The notes under the pieces: model-generated | Databases searched by the model: none | What the model saw: only the letters and a program-made list of their open reading frames with translations | What the model was told of the DNA's origin: nothing | In this document: positions 60,615-64,000 of the stretch, one piece after another | How positions within the stretch are numbered: the stretch's first letter is position 1 | How the letters are laid out: each line of letters starts with the position of its first letter | Made by a program: the position numbers and the translations under genes | Source of the DNA: Pseudomonas violetae | GTDB taxonomy: Bacteria > Pseudomonadota > Gammaproteobacteria > Pseudomonadales > Pseudomonadaceae | Assembly (NCBI RefSeq): GCF_023072615.1 | Contig: NZ_JAKNRW010000011.1 | Span: 1 to 64,000 of the forward strand | Reading direction: 5' to 3' | DNA length: 64,000 bases

Positions 60615-60717
60615 TGTAGGAGCGAGCTTGCTCGCGAGAAACTCGAGAGCGCTGCGGGGTGTCAGGCTTCCCGCGTCATCGTTAACGACCATCGCAGGCA
60701 AGCCAGCTCCCACAGGA
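60615..60717. repeat. REPIN with two different arm types, between hemO and ybaN-like gene
   Basis: The left arm (TGTAGGAGCGAGCTTGCTCG) belongs to the GAGCTTGCTC type; the right arm (CATCGCAGGCAAGCCAGCTC) belongs to the GCCAGCTC type. The arms are inverted and about 52 bp apart. Confidence 0.9.
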
Positions 60718-60744
60718 AAGTGCGTCCAACAGAGGATCGGATGA

Positions 60745-61347
60745 TCAGGCGAATTCCGCGGCGTACGCCTGTTCCAGCAGCACGGTGAAGCGGTTAAAGG
60801 CATCGATCGCACCTTTATCCAGTTCCGCTTCTTCCTGCGCACTCAACTCCAGCCCATCAAGTGTCTTCACGAAGCGCTTCCAGCCTTCAGCCCGGCCCCC
60901 GGCGGGTTCAGCGAGGTGGCGCGCACCAAAGGTCTCACTCAGTCCCAGGCCCACCGCACGCTTGATCAGAAACGCCGCACCCAGCTTCGAACCTTCGGAC
61001 ACAAACAGCCAGCCCAGGGCCTCGGCCTTGGTCGGATGGATCACCGCGCCTGCCACCGGTGCCGGTACCTCGGTGTCCATGTCAGCCAGGTCAGCCTTGG
61101 CCGCTTCAGCCCGGCAACGATCCGGCAGATCGGGAATGATGGTGCTCAGTTCGGCATCGTTATACAGCGCCACCAGTTCCGACTGGAACAGGTACTGCGC
61201 GATGACGAAGCGGGCGAAATTGGCCTGGGTCTCGAACGGTGCGTGGGCTTTGACCAGTGCGTCGAGTTTGGTGTGGGGTTCGTGGGTGATCTGGTTTAAG
61301 CGTTGTGAACGCAGAGCGGGGCGTTGAGCAGTGTCCTGGTGGGTCAT
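60745..61347 (-). CDS. hemO: Biliverdin-producing heme oxygenase
   Basis: The 200-residue heme oxygenase is similar to P. aeruginosa HemO/PigA. It has the N-terminal THEPH region with a proximal histidine (His25 or His22 by my count), ALGWLFVSEGSKLGAAFLI in the distal helix, and ARHLAEPAGGR. It opens heme to biliverdin, CO and iron. Residues matching HemO Asn19, Lys34 and Lys132 appear conserved, so delta-type regiospecificity is possible. It lies downstream of the receptor gene and its terminator, so may have its own promoter. Confidence 0.95.
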   Translation of the reverse strand: MTHQDTAQRPALRSQRLNQITHEPHTKLDALVKAHAPFETQANFARFVIAQYLFQSELVALYNDAELSTIIPDLPDRCRAEAAKADLADMDTEVPAPVAGAVIHPTKAEALGWLFVSEGSKLGAAFLIKRAVGLGLSETFGARHLAEPAGGRAEGWKRFVKTLDGLELSAQEEAELDKGAIDAFNRFTVLLEQAYAAEFA

Positions 61348-61408
61348 GACAAATCCTTGGGAGAAATGGGCGCCTGGTAACGAGACGAACGAACAGGCGC
61401 CGGACAGT

Positions 61409-61452
61409 AAAAAAACCTGATTGCGCGGGGGAAAAGCCGTCGCGCAATCAGG
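61409..61452 (-). terminator. Terminator between the receptor gene and hemO
   Basis: On the minus strand CCTGATTGCGCG / CGCGCAATCAGG (12-bp perfect stem) is followed by TTTTTTT. It ends 62 bases before hemO. Confidence 0.93.
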
Positions 61453-61461
61453 CTCGCTGGA

Positions 61462-64000
61462 TCAGATATCCCAGACCAGATTGACCGAGAAATTGCGCCC
61501 CGGCTGGGTCAGGCGGTCGAGGTTGGCCGGTTGGGTCACCGAGGCTTCGCCCACGTTGTCGTAGCCGCGCACGTCATCCCACTGCCAGTATTTCTTGTTG
61601 GTCAGGTTGTACAGGCCGGCGTTGACGGTCACGTCGTCAGTCACCTTGTAGAACCCAGCGAGGTCGAGCACGCCATAACCCGGGGTCTTGAATTGGGTGC
61701 TGGTGCCGTCAGGGGTGTTGAACATGGTGCTGTCGACCCGGTCTTTGCGCTTGACCAGGGTCCAGCTGAGCAACGCGCCGTACTTGTCCTGGTCATAACC
61801 GAGGCCGAACACGCCGGTCAGCGGGTTGATGCTGTTCAGCGGTTCGCCGCTGTCATCGTTGCGCCCGTACAGATAAGTCAGCGAACCCTGGGTATAGAGG
61901 CCGCCTGGTGCGCCGAATGTGTCGAGGTTCAGGCGACCCTTGAGCTCCACGCCCTTGATGGTGGCGTGCTTGATGTTGTTGCTCTGGAAGGTGAGTTCGT
62001 CGTAGCCCGGGGTAATGGCGTTCTCGTTAATGAAGTCGCGGTACTTGTTGTAGAACACCGCGACGTCAAAGTTGCCGGCTTCAAATTGGCCACGCAGGCC
62101 GGTTTCATAGCTCTTGCTCTTTTCCGGTTCGAGGTCGGGGTTGGGCGCCACCTGATAACCGCCAGAGGTGTTTTCGAAGCGGCCATACAGGGCCTTGGCA
62201 CTGGGCGTGCGGAAACCTTCGGCGTACTGGCCGTACCAGGTGTAGTGATCGTTGAACTGGTACGTGGTGCCGAACTTCGGCGACAGGCGATGCCAGTTCT
62301 TGGTGCTGTCATTCACCTCGCCATTGCCGCTTTGGTCGGCAGTGGCCAGGAACTTGTCGGTCAGGTGCGGCTTGAGCTGGGTGTAGTCGTAGCGCAGGCC
62401 GGGCGCGAAGGTCCAGTTGTTCCAACTGATCTGGTCCTGGGCAAACAGGCTATAGGTGTTGATGGTCGGGTCGGGGAAGTCGCTGGCCGGGGTCAGGGTG
62501 TCGGCGGCGCTCGGTGCGCCGATCACCCGGCAGGCGCCGGCCACGGTCAGGCAGGTGCCGTCACCGGTGCGCAGGCCGGTCACCTTGTCCTGCTTGAGGG
62601 TGGTGCCGTAGGTGACGAGGTGGTCGGTCTTGGCGATGGCAAACGCCTTGTCGGCCTGGGCATCGAACACCCACTGGCGATCCTTGTAGGTGGTATCGCG
62701 GTTACGCAGTACCGTGCGTCCTGGCGGCGCGTAGATTTCCTGGGTGCTCTGGTCGGTCTTGGCGATCTGGTAGTTCAGTGTCCACTTGATGTCGTCGGCC
62801 AGAATACTGTCGAGGCCGAAGCGGTTATCGAGGCCAAAACGCTCGCGGGTAATGGTTTCGTTGCCGCGACGCGCCTTGTAGAAACCAAAGCCGCGCCCCG
62901 CGTTGAACGGTCCGCCCACGGCACTCAGCTGGTGGGTGTCACGGTCGTCCTTGTAGTGCTCGTAAGTCAGGCCCAAGCGCCCGTCCTCGGCGTAGTCCCA
63001 ACCCAGCTTGGCGAGGATGTTGGTGGTGCGCACGTCTTCCGGGTTGGCTTCGGTGCGATTGAGGCCGGTACCGCCGGTTTCGCCATAGGACTCGGTTTCA
63101 TGGCCGTTGCGCTGGCTCAGGTGCAGCAGGCCATCGACGTCGCCGGTGCGCCCGGCGACGGTACCGGAAGTCAGCCAGCTTTCGTCGGCTGAGCTGTAGC
63201 CGGTCTTCAGGCGAGCGCCGACATCCTGGCCGGGTTTGATGATGTCGTCCGGGTCCAGGGTGTAGTAGCTGACTGCGCCACCGATCGCGTTGCTGCCGTA
63301 CAGCACCGAGGCCGGGCCGCGGAGGATTTCCACGCGCTTGACGATTTCCGGGTCGACGTAGTTGCGGTTGGTCTGGGCGTAGGGGCCGTTGAAGAAGCCG
63401 TCGGGCACCTGCACGCCATCGACTTGGGTCAGCACCCGGTCACCATCGATGCCGCGGATGTTGTAGCCGGTGATACCGGAGCGCTGCCCCGTGCCACCCA
63501 CGGAAACGCCCGGCTCGTAGCGCACCAAATCCTTGATCGAGTTGACGTTGTTGCGGTCGAGTTCGTCGCGGGTGTGCACCGTGACCGTGCTCGGTACACT
63601 GCTCACGTCCTGTTCCTGGCGGGTCGCACTGATGGTTACCTGCTGCAGGTTCAGCGCGCCGCTGTTGCTGCGCAGCTCCAGAACGATGTTGTTGTGGCCC
63701 AGTTTGCGATAGCTCAGGTTGGTCCCCACCAACAGGCGATCGAGGGCAGTTTCCGGCGCCAAGGATCCGCGCACGCCGGGCGACGCCACCCCTTGCGCCA
63801 GTTCGGCGGAGAACCCGACCTGCCAGCCCGTCACAGCGGTGAACGCGTTCAGCGCCGACACCAGCGATTGCTGGGGAATGGCAAACGAGTAGTCACCCAT
63901 GTTGCGGCTCTGTTGAGCGTCGGCGGTGGCGGCCAGCAGTGGCGCACTGCCGGCCATCAGAATGGCGGCGGTCAGCAGCGACAACACGCGCGAAGGGGTA
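61462..64000 (-). CDS. TonB-dependent heme-type receptor with STN signalling domain (5' end beyond window)
   Basis: The frame is open to the right edge (T-P-S-R precede the first internal start, GTG 63987), so the true start and part of the signal peptide are cut off; at least 845 residues are seen. After the signal peptide (AAILMAGSAPLLAAT) comes a secretin/TonB N-terminal (STN) domain (about residues 30-105), a plug, and a 22-strand barrel ending FSVNLVWDI. FRTPS and PNPDLEPE match the FRAP and NPNL heme-receptor motifs, but no histidine lies between them. The STN domain implies sigma/anti-sigma signalling, with regulator genes expected just to the right. Confidence 0.9.
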   Translation of the reverse strand, partial: TPSRVLSLLTAAILMAGSAPLLAATADAQQSRNMGDYSFAIPQQSLVSALNAFTAVTGWQVGFSAELAQGVASPGVRGSLAPETALDRLLVGTNLSYRKLGHNNIVLELRSNSGALNLQQVTISATRQEQDVSSVPSTVTVHTRDELDRNNVNSIKDLVRYEPGVSVGGTGQRSGITGYNIRGIDGDRVLTQVDGVQVPDGFFNGPYAQTNRNYVDPEIVKRVEILRGPASVLYGSNAIGGAVSYYTLDPDDIIKPGQDVGARLKTGYSSADESWLTSGTVAGRTGDVDGLLHLSQRNGHETESYGETGGTGLNRTEANPEDVRTTNILAKLGWDYAEDGRLGLTYEHYKDDRDTHQLSAVGGPFNAGRGFGFYKARRGNETITRERFGLDNRFGLDSILADDIKWTLNYQIAKTDQSTQEIYAPPGRTVLRNRDTTYKDRQWVFDAQADKAFAIAKTDHLVTYGTTLKQDKVTGLRTGDGTCLTVAGACRVIGAPSAADTLTPASDFPDPTINTYSLFAQDQISWNNWTFAPGLRYDYTQLKPHLTDKFLATADQSGNGEVNDSTKNWHRLSPKFGTTYQFNDHYTWYGQYAEGFRTPSAKALYGRFENTSGGYQVAPNPDLEPEKSKSYETGLRGQFEAGNFDVAVFYNKYRDFINENAITPGYDELTFQSNNIKHATIKGVELKGRLNLDTFGAPGGLYTQGSLTYLYGRNDDSGEPLNSINPLTGVFGLGYDQDKYGALLSWTLVKRKDRVDSTMFNTPDGTSTQFKTPGYGVLDLAGFYKVTDDVTVNAGLYNLTNKKYWQWDDVRGYDNVGEASVTQPANLDRLTQPGRNFSVNLVWDI

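Noticed and set aside
61531..63192. 553-codon frame antisense to the TonB receptor
   Set aside because: The sense strand encodes a convincing receptor with plug and barrel; the antisense frame is a bias artefact.

Overview
The window is a high-GC gammaproteobacterial chromosome segment from a Pseudomonas, most likely the P. fluorescens group. The evidence is a set of gene orders recognisable from P. aeruginosa PAO1 (sbcB-mvaT-purU; dciA/secA-argJ-gst-mutT; oprD-HIT-slyX-csp-dps-aspS-yebC-ruvCAB-ybgC-tolQRAB-pal-cpoB-queE-queC-tRNA-Lys), a MvaT xenogeneic silencer, and many REP/REPIN palindromes of the type abundant in fluorescent pseudomonads. Almost everything is vertically inherited core genome. 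I see no prophage, insertion sequence, CRISPR array, plasmid origin or rRNA operon. The PAO1 comparisons come from memory, not from a search.

Layout. (1) 1-5.2 kb, minus strand: an overlapping five-gene cluster RDD / SpoIIM-like / DUF4129 / DUF4350 / MoxR AAA+ ATPase, running off the left edge. (2) 5.4-8.7 kb: exonuclease I, MvaT, PurU and a small acidic ORF. (3) 8.8-13.7 kb, minus: a coupled glycosyltransferase / DUF2334 deacetylase / UPF0104 membrane protein operon and a PctA-like amino-acid chemoreceptor. (4) 13.8-15.3 kb: HerA-like ATPase. (5) 15.5-22.1 kb: DciA diverging from secA, then argJ, GST and a MutT-ThiE-like fusion. (6) 22.2-25.8 kb, minus: PduO-type adenosyltransferase, an orphan-looking sensor kinase, PanE-like reductase. 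(7) 25.9-27.3 kb: YajQ and an MscS channel. (8) 27.4-45.0 kb: OprD-type porin, HIT protein, SlyX, membrane-anchored cold-shock protein, Dps, RHH protein, FmdB-type zinc ribbon, AspRS, YebC/PmpR, the RuvCAB resolvasome, the complete Tol-Pal operon, two queuosine genes and tRNA-Lys. (9) 45.2-47.2 kb: NadA, an RDD protein, a small cold-shock protein. (10) 47.6-55.6 kb, minus: a glycine/serine catabolic cluster gcsR - gcvH - gcvP - sdaA - gcvT, with a readable sigma-54 promoter and GcsR-like upstream sites before gcvH. (11) 55.7-60.6 kb, minus: DUF5064 protein, a CoA-transferase of rearranged architecture, a second chemoreceptor, a YbaN-like membrane protein. (12) 60.7-64 kb, minus: heme oxygenase and a TonB-dependent heme-type receptor with an STN signalling domain, cut by the right edge.

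How the genes work together. Tol-Pal with CpoB maintains the envelope during division. RuvABC, SbcB and DciA act in replication and recombination. GcvH/P/T with SdaA turn glycine and serine into one-carbon units and pyruvate under a TyrR-like, sigma-54-dependent activator. The receptor and HemO form a heme-iron acquisition pair. No clearly new system stands out. The best leads are the regulatory architecture before gcvH, ArgR-like repeats before the OprD porin, the uncharacterised MoxR cluster, the GT/deacetylase/UPF0104 operon, the rearranged CoA-transferase, and mixed-arm REPINs, one of which sits between gcvP and sdaA where I expect a glyA gene.
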